From Balneola sp. (lineage in GTDB: Bacteria > Bacteroidota > Rhodothermia > Balneolales > Balneolaceae): a stretch of 64,000 nucleotides of DNA. Under the pieces are notes generated by a model that searched no databases, was not told the DNA's origin, and saw only the letters and a list, made by a program, of their open reading frames with translations. The stretch is from the NCBI GenBank assembly GCA_002694685.1, contig NZMW01000010.1, positions 1 through 64,000 of the forward strand, given 5' to 3'. Below, piece by piece: positions 45,401 through 52,396 of this stretch. How positions within the stretch are numbered: position 1 is the first letter of the stretch; each line of letters starts with the position of its first letter. Made by a program: the position numbers and the translations under genes.

Positions 45401-46429
45401 CAGTAACGTGTTTGTATATGCTTTTGGATTATCGATAGCCTGGTATGGCTGCATCGTAAAGTCCAAAGCAGTATTCCAGTTTCCAAGGTTTATGGAAAGC
45501 TGATGATCTCCTTCTTCTATTTCAGGGACAAACATCAGCATTCTTGTAGTATCGCCACGGTTATAAGTGGTGTCCACTGCAAGTTTAAGTTCGGACTCAT
45601 CGTCAATAAGGCCACTATAAATGTCGCTTGGCAAAGCTGTTCCAGATATAAGAATCCCTATCACTTCCCCGGGAAGAAACTCTGCCCGTGTGTTTTCAAA
45701 TTGAATATTTATTTCTGATGGATCCAGATGAATAGATTGAAAGGTTTCTCCCTGGGGATTAAGCTCTTTCTTAAATATCTTGTAACCTACTTTCTCGGCT
45801 TCAAGAACTATAGAAGACTTTCTGCTTGACGAACCTGCTTTTGGGGCTGCAACTTTGGGCTTTACGTTGCCAATGGGGGTAAAACCATTTATTCGAAACT
45901 GCCCCCCCGGTGAACCCATATACGCGAAGGAACGCGTTTGCACTGCTTGATCGTTGCTAATACGCGCAAAATAAACGCCTTTAGCTAAACCTCTAACTTG
46001 GAAGGAAAGGTTATAACTACCGCTCCTTAACTGTTTTTGGTAGGTGCCAACTTTCTGTCCTATTACATTAAAAAGTTCAACGGTCAATGCGCTTGTTTCC
46101 TGAACCTGAACATTAGCATTTGTTTTGTTTAAAACAGGATTGGGATACATCTCAGAAACATGAAAGTTCTCTGGAACTAAATCTTCCGTCTCATTCGAAA
46201 CTATGGTCCAGGTTAAATTTACCTTACCCTCAACATTGGTAGTGTCCTTTACAAGTACCTGACCAGAAACAGTGTCTTTAACGGTTACTGTCAGGCTATC
46301 AATAGGTTCACCAGTAATACTGTCCCTAAATTCTAATTCACGCTCTATGGTAGTCTGTGCGTACACGCTAACCGAAAGAAGCCAAACACCGATAGTTAAA
46401 AATAATGTTAATGCTTTAAGTTTAAACAT
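42428..46429 (-). CDS. Large secreted BspA/DUF285 repeat protein with internal sorting-domain-like module
   Basis: The protein is 1333 aa with a signal peptide ending near VYAQ (residue 25). Residues 88-171 closely resemble a T9SS C-terminal sorting domain (MYPNPV.., ELFNVIGQKVGTYQKQLRSGSYNL, GLAKGVYFARI), but here near the N-terminus. A helical Gly-rich hydrophobic region (about 425-475) and two cadherin-like domains (YDPFYDFTGEDEFWFAG, YTPDDDYSGEDSFTF) follow. Residues 892-1306 hold 16 full and one partial 25-residue DUF285/BspA repeats (FNQDIGGWDVSQVTDM..MF.GASS). There is no sorting domain at the real C-terminus (QWGTCPGQ). In other bacteria such repeats mediate surface binding. Confidence 0.85.
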   Translation of the reverse strand: MFKLKALTLFLTIGVWLLSVSVYAQTTIERELEFRDSITGEPIDSLTVTVKDTVSGQVLVKDTTNVEGKVNLTWTIVSNETEDLVPENFHVSEMYPNPVLNKTNANVQVQETSALTVELFNVIGQKVGTYQKQLRSGSYNLSFQVRGLAKGVYFARISNDQAVQTRSFAYMGSPGGQFRINGFTPIGNVKPKVAAPKAGSSSRKSSIVLEAEKVGYKIFKKELNPQGETFQSIHLDPSEINIQFENTRAEFLPGEVIGILISGTALPSDIYSGLIDDESELKLAVDTTYNRGDTTRMLMFVPEIEEGDHQLSINLGNWNTALDFTMQPYQAIDNPKAYTNTLLDSLDHSLEKLINETENPDIADIISEARQELADQKGSINNLDDDEIKVLARMLDTYLNRQAIVQEKGFKQAAYSESLSCNKVTENALKSIVEANFTAYLVTSGSVAIVAGAVSGSGVGGILGAVVLGAGLGNLLLQLKDVGVTLDLVGECISEVGETENSYISNSYNKAKVKLNTKTISFTHAEEQQFYILTQYRLPEELRGPLSELRGLIATIAETVENFTGRIPSSWISTLEEEEVEKLSQPSLYRITKISNEDIDVEHNYYEEQIGLSFTYKIDAMPDEAQDFTFNLEKIEDPDESTIIEATLTPIALPEVVNSAFIMTRDKVHEGQLQGDNIDYYRIIQEPSYGTLVLVDSTTGKFTYDPFYDFTGEDEFWFAGFNENGSDTASISITVNKSTPIAYDDTLTPAVNEPYDAFLKADYLNTFEIVSNPMHGTISNFDMEKGTFTYTPDDDYSGEDSFTFRAVNELGKSNVATIHIIIAIEFKLAPNGVTITCNGATPGDTGVVNGVTYTAIDRSLLETKRDNGEDLTKVCTSPVTDMYRMFYNADTFNQDISIWDVSNVTNMGGMFQGAAAFNQDIGSWDVSQVFNMNSMFFDASSFNQDVGDWDVTKVTHMWNMFNGASSFNQDIGGWDVSQVTGMGGMFGDALSFNQDIGSWDVSQVIAMSQMFKGATAFNQDIGGWDVSKVTRMDLMFNNAIVFNQDIGGWDVSQVNDMMWMFKGATAFNQDVGGWDVGEVTNMYSMFQGAIAFNQDIGDWDVSQVTDMRRLFNEASSFNGNISGWDVSQVIDMEVMFSGASSFNQGIGGWDVSQVTDMRSMFSGASSFNQDIGDWDVTKVIHMGYMFNGASSFNQDIGGWDVSQVTDMIQIFRGASAFNQDIGDWDVSQVTDMRSMFSDASSFNGNISGWDVSQVSIMSNMFNGASSFNQDIGGWDVSQVTNMGSMFSNATDFDQNLSGWCVEQISNKPGDFDYNSGFEDQSDKQPQWGTCPGQ
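42512..43756 (-). repeat. 75-bp-period coding repeats (DUF285 units)
   Basis: Seventeen units in constant 75-bp phase, 16 full plus one partial. On the plus strand they read as variants of CACATCCCAACCGCCAATATC. Units 3 and 12 (WDVTKV), units 9 and 14 (GDWDVSQVTDM) and units 10 and 15 (FNGNISGWDVSQV) pair up at spacing 9, 5 and 5, which points to block duplication. Confidence 0.9.
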
Positions 46430-46699
46430 AGAAATAACAGCTTTTTCAACATTGTATTACCTATATAAAAAATTTGTATAAAATAATCACCACATAATAT
46501 GGTGTTTTTCAGTCTCTTGATTCTACTTGATTGACTATACTTACGATATACTCCTCAGACCAGGAAGCCTGTTAACTTCACAGCAAAGTAGATGTTTGGT
46601 TTTTAAGAATAGCTTGCTTTTCAATTACAAGATCTCAAGCATTCGCCGCGAGCTGACAAATACCCTATTTCATACAAACAAAACTCTTATCTTTTACCA

Positions 46700-47172
46700 A
46701 CAGGAAAGCCGGGTAATCGCTTAGTACTTTATTGTGCTGGGAGGAAAGTCCGGACACCAACAAGTACCGCGCTCCCCGATTCGGTTCAGCTGGCGAAGGG
46801 GAGGCTTCCTGAAAGGAATTTCAGGATGACAGACAGTGCAACAGAAAACAGACAGCCTCCAGCGCGGAGCGCAAGAAATTCCAAGTTACAAATCCCAATG
46901 ACCAAATCTGAAATTGAGCTTTGGGATTTAAGTTTTGGTGCTTAGAGTTTCTAACGCTCCGCGTTGGCGGTGATGGTGAAAAGGTGAGGTAAGAGCTCAC
47001 CGCCCCGTGTCGTGAGGCCGGGGGCAGTGCAAACCTCGCGGGGTGCAAGTTCATGCAGATGGTATACGCCTCTTGTCGTGACGCCATCGGGTGGAATGCG
47101 CCAGATAAATGATTACCTCCCGCTCATAAATTATGTGAGGGAACAGAATCCGGCTTACAGGCTTTCCTGTTG
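46700..47172 (+). ncRNA. rnpB: RNase P RNA, bacterial type A, with an enlarged hairpin
   Basis: P1 is closed by ACAGGAAAGCC (46700-46710) with GGCTTTCCTGT (47160-47170). Conserved blocks are present: GAGGAAAGTCCGGAC, GGTAAGAGCTCACCGC, AGATAAATGATTACC and AGAATCCGGCTTACAG. It is the catalytic RNA that trims tRNA 5' leaders. At about 473 nt it is longer than the usual 350-400. The excess is a hairpin at 46863-46963, at the position of the variable P12 helix. A terminator follows at 47183. Confidence 0.95.
46863..46963 (+). repeat. Palindromic insertion in the P12 helix of RNase P RNA
   Basis: CGCGGAGCG (46863-46871) pairs with CGCTCCGCG (46955-46963). Inside, AAATCCCAA and TTGGGATTT form a second stem. 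The inner sequence has the look of small dispersed palindromic elements rich in CCAAAT/ATTTGG words. Whether other copies exist in the genome cannot be told from this window. Confidence 0.6.
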
Positions 47173-47182
47173 ATTTTACATG

Positions 47183-47219
47183 AAAACCCCGCTCTTATCT
47201 GAGAGTGGGGTTTTGTTTT
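47183..47219 (+). terminator. Terminator after rnpB
   Basis: AAAACCCCGCTCT and AGAGTGGGGTTTT make a long stem with one mismatch and are followed by GTTTTA. It overlaps the first ATG of the open frame downstream, arguing that the protein starts later. Confidence 0.92.
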
Positions 47220-47245
47220 ATAGACCACTTGCTTTAGCTTTAGTC

Positions 47246-47563
47246 ATGAATTCTCTAAACCTAATAGCTGGTATATTTTTCGCCCTACTTGGTATGCTGG
47301 TTAAGATTTTTCCGAATTTAATTGCGGGATTTAATAATCTTTCGATTCCTGAAAAAAAGAGTATTGATGAGAAAACTTTAGTCTCTTTTGTTCAACTTAT
47401 TTTATTCGGCTTAGGAATAGCAAATATCTTATTCTTTCTAATTATTGGAATAATGGATTGGCCAGATTCATACGGAACAACCTTCTTCAAATACACTTCG
47501 ATAGGCATTGTACTTTGCGCTGTTCTCTATCTGAATATCAAGAAGCCTCACCACAAAAAATAA
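47246..47563 (+). CDS. Small DUF3784-like membrane protein
   Basis: The open frame begins at 47180, but that ATG lies in the rnpB terminator. The next Met (47246, MNSLNLIAGIFFALLGMLVK) directly begins a transmembrane helix and is my choice, giving 105 aa. Three hydrophobic helices are present. The phrase FPNLIAGFNNLSIPEKKSIDE after the first helix matches the DUF3784 pattern (NLIAGYN..). The function is unknown. It is convergent with smpB, with adjacent stop codons. Confidence 0.7.
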   Translation: MNSLNLIAGIFFALLGMLVKIFPNLIAGFNNLSIPEKKSIDEKTLVSFVQLILFGLGIANILFFLIIGIMDWPDSYGTTFFKYTSIGIVLCAVLYLNIKKPHHKK

Positions 47564-48040
47564 CTACATATTAATCTTGTAGTTCCCTTTTACATTGCGC
47601 TCAATCTGGCGCTTCACATCTTTTTCCTTGATGGAGTCTCTCTTGTCGAACTGCTTCTTCCCTTTGGCTACGCCGATTAACACTTTCGCATTTCCTCTTT
47701 TGAAGTAGAGCTTGAGTGGCACAATGGTATAACCCTTTTGCTCCGTGGCTTTTTGTAGCTCGCGAATTTCTCTCTTATGAAGCAGCAGCTTTCGGGGCCG
47801 GGTTTCGTTGTGGTTGTAATACGAGCCGTGCTCATAAGGCTTGATATACATATCCCGCAAGTACACTTCTCCATTCTGGATGTAAGCAAACGTGTCCGCA
47901 AAACTGGCCTTTCCCTGACGCAGTGATTTCACCTCGGTTCCCTTTAGGGCGAGTCCTGCCTCGTAGGTCTCTTCCACGCTATAATCGTGGCGGGCCTTAC
48001 GGTTTTGAATGGTTGGTGTTGTTTTCTTCTTGTCACTCAT
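47564..48040 (-). CDS. smpB: SsrA-binding protein SmpB
   Basis: The 158-aa protein has the SmpB core: RKARHDYSVEETYEAGLALKGTEVKSLRQGKASFADTFAYI, then YNHNETRPRKLLLHKREI and VPLKLYFKRGNAKVLIGVAKGKKQFDKRDSIKEKD. It binds tmRNA and brings it to stalled ribosomes for trans-translation. No tmRNA gene was seen in the window. It sits near rnpB on the opposite strand. The C-terminal tail is short but basic as expected. Confidence 0.97.
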   Translation of the reverse strand: MSDKKKTTPTIQNRKARHDYSVEETYEAGLALKGTEVKSLRQGKASFADTFAYIQNGEVYLRDMYIKPYEHGSYYNHNETRPRKLLLHKREIRELQKATEQKGYTIVPLKLYFKRGNAKVLIGVAKGKKQFDKRDSIKEKDVKRQIERNVKGNYKINM

Positions 48041-48097
48041 TTGATCACAGCTTTTTGTTTTCGCTGATTTTGCTGAATGCTTAGCACACTATTTCCT

Positions 48098-48532
48098 TTA
48101 AATGTCGAAACCTAATTCTTCTAGCTTCTCCACAACTTCAGGCTCGGGACTACGATCTGGAAATGATCGATATATCATTAAAATCTGCTCGGTTTCAGCA
48201 GTGGCCTTTTCGTTTTCCGGGTTGATTTCCAGAACCGCTATAAATTCACGAAGTGCTTTATTTGCATTTTCTCTCATCTGAGAAGGATCAGAATTGTAAA
48301 TCAAATAAATGCCGTGCTGCAGGTGAACATTTTCTTCTAAAGCAACAACTTCGGGTGAACGAGGTTTGCCGTCAAGAATTGCCATTGCTTCATCAAACTT
48401 GGCTTCTTCAACCAAGCTGTTGACTTCCTGCTCCATGGTCATTTCCTGCTGAGCTGGTTTCTCCGATTCAGAGCAGGCTGTGATCAAACCAAACGTAAGT
48501 AGTATAAATAGTAAAATTCTCATGAGACTCAT
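48098..48532 (-). CDS. Small TPR-like lipoprotein
   Basis: The 144-aa product has a lipoprotein signal with lipobox LITAC. The mature part is helical, with a TPR-like rhythm (LVEEAKFDEAMAILDGK, NKALREFIAVLEINPENEKA). Its ATG touches the stop of the site-2 protease gene with a 1-bp overlap, so the two are probably translated together. A role as partner or substrate of that protease is possible but not shown. Confidence 0.7.
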   Translation of the reverse strand: MSLMRILLFILLTFGLITACSESEKPAQQEMTMEQEVNSLVEEAKFDEAMAILDGKPRSPEVVALEENVHLQHGIYLIYNSDPSQMRENANKALREFIAVLEINPENEKATAETEQILMIYRSFPDRSPEPEVVEKLEELGFDI

Positions 48533-49749
48533 TAATTCATATAAATTGGATTGGGACTAATGCAAAGTATAAAGATAAGCATACTTAGCCAGCCTATCAC
48601 GCGCCGTCCGGGAGATAATTCTTCTTCAAAATCTACCGGCGGATGCTCCACTCCTACAATAAATGCGATGAAAAAGCTCCATAATGCCCAGATAAGCGAC
48701 ACATTCCCAGGTTCAATTCCTCCTAACATATAATTATAGCCTACAGATCCCAATAAGGAAAGTACCATCATCCCGGCAACCCAATAACGATCTGAGCGAA
48801 AAGCTTTATTCATGAGCATGAATAATATGAATCCCCAAACCACCCATTCTGCAAATGGCAGTGTGGTATAACCTGAGATAAAGCTTCGGAGAAAGGGTAA
48901 AACTTCCGCTCCGGCAAGTCCTGTTAATAAGGTGAAGAAACCCCGAGCCACAATTCGGTGCTTTTTGTATCCAATGAGTGAATACAGAATGTGTCCGCCG
49001 TCAAGCTGCCCAACGGGCATTAAATTCAAAGCTGTAAAAAAGAGTCCAAGCCATCCCGCAAACAAAAACGGAAAGTGATACATCTCCCACATGGGGGGCA
49101 CATTATCAAACATAGAGGCAAGCATGGTGTATAACAGCGTATTTCCAACGGTCAATACTCCCTGCCCCTCTGCTTCATCTGTAATAAATCCCGGGTAAGT
49201 ACCATTCTCGGCTACGTATTCTTTGAGCTCCTCATGCCCGGAAAAATTCTGTATGTAGTCAGGTTCGGGAAGGGTAGCAAAACCGATCATCAAAACGGTA
49301 AGAGCAACTATAAATCCGGCTACAGGACCGGCGGCACCCACATCAAACAGCTTGTGCATTTTGCGAATGCGTTCCTTTATTCTAATGACTGCACCAAGAG
49401 TACCAATCCCAACAGGAATAGGGATGTAATAGGGAAGCGTTACTTTGATATTATGATAGACCGCCGCAAAATAGTGCCCAAATTCATGAAACGTCAGAAA
49501 CGAAAGAAGCAGCCCAGCAAACAATAACCCGCGAAGCAAATCTACAGAATCGGGGAAAGCAAAAGGAAAAAGTACAGGATTAAAGCCAACGAAATTAGCG
49601 CCGGTCATGGTCACAAAAAACAACGTCAGCAGGAACAAGCCGCCGTGTTTGAGCAGCGTTTTAGTATCCGGCTTATTTTTTGGTTCTTCTTCTCTGGAGA
49701 GAACTTCAAAATCTGATGTTACTTCTTCTTGAAATGGATCTGAACTCAA
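48532..49749 (-). CDS. Site-2 protease family (M50) intramembrane metalloprotease
   Basis: The 405-aa protein has several membrane helices. The zinc motif HEFGH is at residues 88-92. The second metal motif is LNLMPVGQLDGGHILYSLIG, as in S2P proteases, with a PYYIPIPVGIGTLGAVI strand between them. No PDZ domain is present. Members cut membrane-embedded regulators or clear signal-peptide remnants. The N-terminal 35 residues are soluble and acidic. Confidence 0.9.
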   Translation of the reverse strand: MSSDPFQEEVTSDFEVLSREEEPKNKPDTKTLLKHGGLFLLTLFFVTMTGANFVGFNPVLFPFAFPDSVDLLRGLLFAGLLLSFLTFHEFGHYFAAVYHNIKVTLPYYIPIPVGIGTLGAVIRIKERIRKMHKLFDVGAAGPVAGFIVALTVLMIGFATLPEPDYIQNFSGHEELKEYVAENGTYPGFITDEAEGQGVLTVGNTLLYTMLASMFDNVPPMWEMYHFPFLFAGWLGLFFTALNLMPVGQLDGGHILYSLIGYKKHRIVARGFFTLLTGLAGAEVLPFLRSFISGYTTLPFAEWVVWGFILFMLMNKAFRSDRYWVAGMMVLSLLGSVGYNYMLGGIEPGNVSLIWALWSFFIAFIVGVEHPPVDFEEELSPGRRVIGWLSMLIFILCISPNPIYMN

Positions 49750-49759
49750 TCGTCTCTTC

Positions 49760-51031
49760 TTAATGGGTTAGTGCCTTTCTTGATATTGGCATCGTCATAC
49801 AGCGAGCGCCTCCTCGGCCCCGGCATAATTCATGTCCCTGAAAGCTAATGGCGATCTTTTGGCCTTCTTTCGGGTTAAAACCTTTTTGGCTGTATTCTTC
49901 TATAAACTCGAACTGATTCATCAGGTCATAACCATGATCAACCAGTGTGTTAAAGGTATTGGTATTACGCTCATAACCTACAATTATTCCCGGTGCCAAG
50001 GCAAACACATTAGCGCCATCCGTCCATTGCTCACGGAATTGATTGGTTCGGTCTTCCCCGCCACACTTGATAAAGTTAAAGGCTTCGCCCGTTTTTTCTT
50101 CCAGCGCTAACTTCAGTGATTGATGTGCTTTTGTTTTGATGGAGTCTCCATCTTTAAAAAGCTCAATGACGTTATCCTCTTGTTCTAAAATAGCGGGCGG
50201 AAAGACTATACATTCATTCTTATCAGCAAAAGTAAAAATGGTATCAAGATGCATGGAAGATCGCTGCTTGGGAATGTCCACCGCAAGAACGGTTTTAACT
50301 CCGCTATTCAACAATCCCTCAGTTCCCTTCATTAAGCCACTGAATGACGTTCGTTCACTCATTCCGATTAACACTAGATCATCAGAAACTACCAGCACAT
50401 CTCCGCCCTCAATAGACTGATGCCCTGAAATGCGGATGGCATTCTCCCGCACCGGATCAAATAACGGGTGATATTGAACAAGCGTCTCCATCATAAGTGA
50501 TTCCCGCAAACGAGCCTTTTTAGCGGCCCGGGAAATCAAAATGCTTTTGCCAACAACGGCAGCAAGATCTCTGGTAAAAAGAAGGTTGGGTGATGGGTTG
50601 AGTGTAAACCCTTTAGGATGTTTTAGTGATCCCTGAGTAATAAAAATCAGCAGCTCTTTAGGATCTAGCTTCAGTAAATCCTTCTCAATAACGTGCAGGT
50701 TTTCTTCAGGAAATTCTTTAACCAGCTGCTCAATAAAATAAGCCCGGGCATCTTCCTTTTTAAAAACCTCTTTCAACAGATCTATAATCTCAATGACCTG
50801 ACCATCTTTTTGCATAGCTGTTCGAAATACCTCCAGCATGTCCTGATGCTCTATTCGGGCATCTTCTTCAAAAATTATATCATCAAAAAGAAGCTCGTTC
50901 TTAAGTTCAGGGTTAACAAGAGAAACTTCATGTCCGGGGGTGTGTACAATTACGCCCTGAAGAAGACCGATCTCAGAAGAAACATTAATGTTCATAGAAT
51001 GGTTAGGTTGTTGATGCGTTGAAGCCTTCAA
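49760..51031 (-). CDS. arcA: Arginine deiminase
   Basis: The frame is 423 aa, and the Met at residue 13 (MNINVSSEIGLLQGVIVHTPG) is the more likely start. Family motifs are LLFTRDLAAVVG, ISGHQSIEGGDVLVVSDDLVLIGMSERTS and RSSMHLDTIFTF. The catalytic Cys411 lies in GRGGARCMTMPISR. It converts arginine to citrulline and ammonia. The usual partners arcB and arcC are not adjacent, so an energy-yielding ADI pathway cannot be claimed from this window. Confidence 0.94.
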   Translation of the reverse strand: MKASTHQQPNHSMNINVSSEIGLLQGVIVHTPGHEVSLVNPELKNELLFDDIIFEEDARIEHQDMLEVFRTAMQKDGQVIEIIDLLKEVFKKEDARAYFIEQLVKEFPEENLHVIEKDLLKLDPKELLIFITQGSLKHPKGFTLNPSPNLLFTRDLAAVVGKSILISRAAKKARLRESLMMETLVQYHPLFDPVRENAIRISGHQSIEGGDVLVVSDDLVLIGMSERTSFSGLMKGTEGLLNSGVKTVLAVDIPKQRSSMHLDTIFTFADKNECIVFPPAILEQEDNVIELFKDGDSIKTKAHQSLKLALEEKTGEAFNFIKCGGEDRTNQFREQWTDGANVFALAPGIIVGYERNTNTFNTLVDHGYDLMNQFEFIEEYSQKGFNPKEGQKIAISFQGHELCRGRGGARCMTMPISRKALTH

Positions 51032-51117
51032 ATATAACGGTTACCGATGGCATTTATAAGAAGTAATTGTTTAAGTGAATTTCTATCTTCAACAGCCAAA
51101 GCAAATGAAATCAAACT

Positions 51118-51972
51118 ATGACTTCAAAAACAGAAATTGAATCGTTGCTTTTTTTAATGGATGACCCTGATCCATTTGTGCAACAAAGTGTGGAGAGTCG
51201 CCTACAGGAATTAGGCGAAAAAGCAGTCCCCCTGCTTGACGAATATCGATCTGAGATAAATGGAGAAGATGCCAAGAACCGCGTCAATGATGTAATTCAT
51301 AAGCTCACCTTCGACAATCTTGAATCAGATTTTATAGACCTTCTTGAGAACGGCATCAAGACCCGTAAAACTCTTGAGACGGCCATCTTTACCCTTGCCC
51401 GCTTTGGCAACCCCACGCTTCGGATTTCGGAATATCAGAAGAAGCTGGATCACTTTGCCCAAATGATTGAGCCACAGATTAAGTACAAGCTTGATGAGAA
51501 GCGTAAAATGAAGCGAATGCTTCAGTTCATCTTTGAGGACCTAAACTTTCGGGGCGACCCCAATAACTATCACGCTCCTAAAAACTGCTTTCTGAATCAG
51601 GTGGTAGATCGCCGAAAGGGATTACCCATTTCTCTGAGCCTGATTGTTATGTTCATTGCCCGCCGATTGGAAATGCCTTTCTTTGGGATCAATATGCCCA
51701 TCCACTTTATGCTGAATTATGTTGGGGATAAAGAAGAACTGCTCATAGATCCTTATGATAACGGAGCTATCGTCACTTACGATCAGTGCTACTTCTTTCT
51801 GAAGAAGAATAACATTGATCCAAGACCCGAGCATTTTCAGATTGCAACAAACCTGGATGTGGTCCTTCGATGTATCCGAAACCTAATTCACAGCTACGAA
51901 CGGCAGGAACAATTAGAACGTGTTGAGGACCTTCAGAAACTTCTTAACATTACAGAAATGTACCAAGACTAA
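51118..51972 (+). CDS. SirB1-type transglutaminase-like protein
   Basis: The 284-aa protein contains the family core LNFRGDPNNYHAPKNCFLNQVVDRRKGLPISLSLIVMFIARRLEMPFFGINMPIHFML, with Cys in NCFLNQV and His in PIHFML as candidate active-site residues. The N-terminal 110 residues are helical with HEAT-like character. A TPR-like C-terminus is shortened relative to SirB1. The biochemical function is not established. It overlaps the next gene by 1 bp. Confidence 0.88.
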   Translation: MTSKTEIESLLFLMDDPDPFVQQSVESRLQELGEKAVPLLDEYRSEINGEDAKNRVNDVIHKLTFDNLESDFIDLLENGIKTRKTLETAIFTLARFGNPTLRISEYQKKLDHFAQMIEPQIKYKLDEKRKMKRMLQFIFEDLNFRGDPNNYHAPKNCFLNQVVDRRKGLPISLSLIVMFIARRLEMPFFGINMPIHFMLNYVGDKEELLIDPYDNGAIVTYDQCYFFLKKNNIDPRPEHFQIATNLDVVLRCIRNLIHSYERQEQLERVEDLQKLLNITEMYQD

Positions 51973-52379
51973 TGGCGGGCTATTCAGGCACGCCCCTATT
52001 AAAAAAGCTTGGCATTAAGCCCGGCCATTCGGTTCTTATTGTTAACGAACCCGACCATTTCCTGGAACTGCTCGGTGATTTTCCTGATGGTGCTGAACTG
52101 GTAGGCACTAAACATCCTGACCTTATCGATTTCATTCAGGTATTTTGCCATAATGAAGAGGAGCTTCATAATGCATTCCCTCCTTTAAAATCTAGATTAG
52201 CAAAGAACGGTACTCTTTGGGTTTCATGGATTAAGAAGTCATCAAAAATGAACACTGATATTACCGGAAATGAAGTACGATCTCTGGGCCTTCAAATCGG
52301 TTTAGTAGATGTGAAGGTTTGTGCGGTTGATGAAGACTGGTCGGGATTAAAGTTTATGTACCGCAAAGAAGATCGGTAG
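51972..52379 (+). CDS. DUF3052-family protein
   Basis: The 135-aa protein opens GYSGTPLLKKLGIKPGHSVLIVNEPDHFLELLG and continues with FCHNEEELHNAFPPLKSRLAKNGTLWVSWIKKSS, the DUF3052 pattern. It has a Rossmann-like look but no known cofactor motif. It is coupled to the SirB1-like gene by a TAATG overlap. The function is unknown. Confidence 0.87.
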   Translation: MAGYSGTPLLKKLGIKPGHSVLIVNEPDHFLELLGDFPDGAELVGTKHPDLIDFIQVFCHNEEELHNAFPPLKSRLAKNGTLWVSWIKKSSKMNTDITGNEVRSLGLQIGLVDVKVCAVDEDWSGLKFMYRKEDR

Positions 52380-52396
52380 GCTTTCCTATCTAAGGT

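Noticed and set aside
46527-46724. 65-aa plus-strand ORF before rnpB
   Set aside because: It runs into the RNase P RNA, has no family features, and the region more likely holds the rnpB promoter.
46821-47087. 88-aa minus-strand ORF
   Set aside because: It is antisense to the RNase P RNA core. Part of it translates the palindromic insertion, giving the low-complexity look of such repeats.
47180-47245. N-terminal extension of the DUF3784-like protein from ATG 47180
   Set aside because: The ATG lies in the rnpB terminator stem and the extension adds no membrane or family features.
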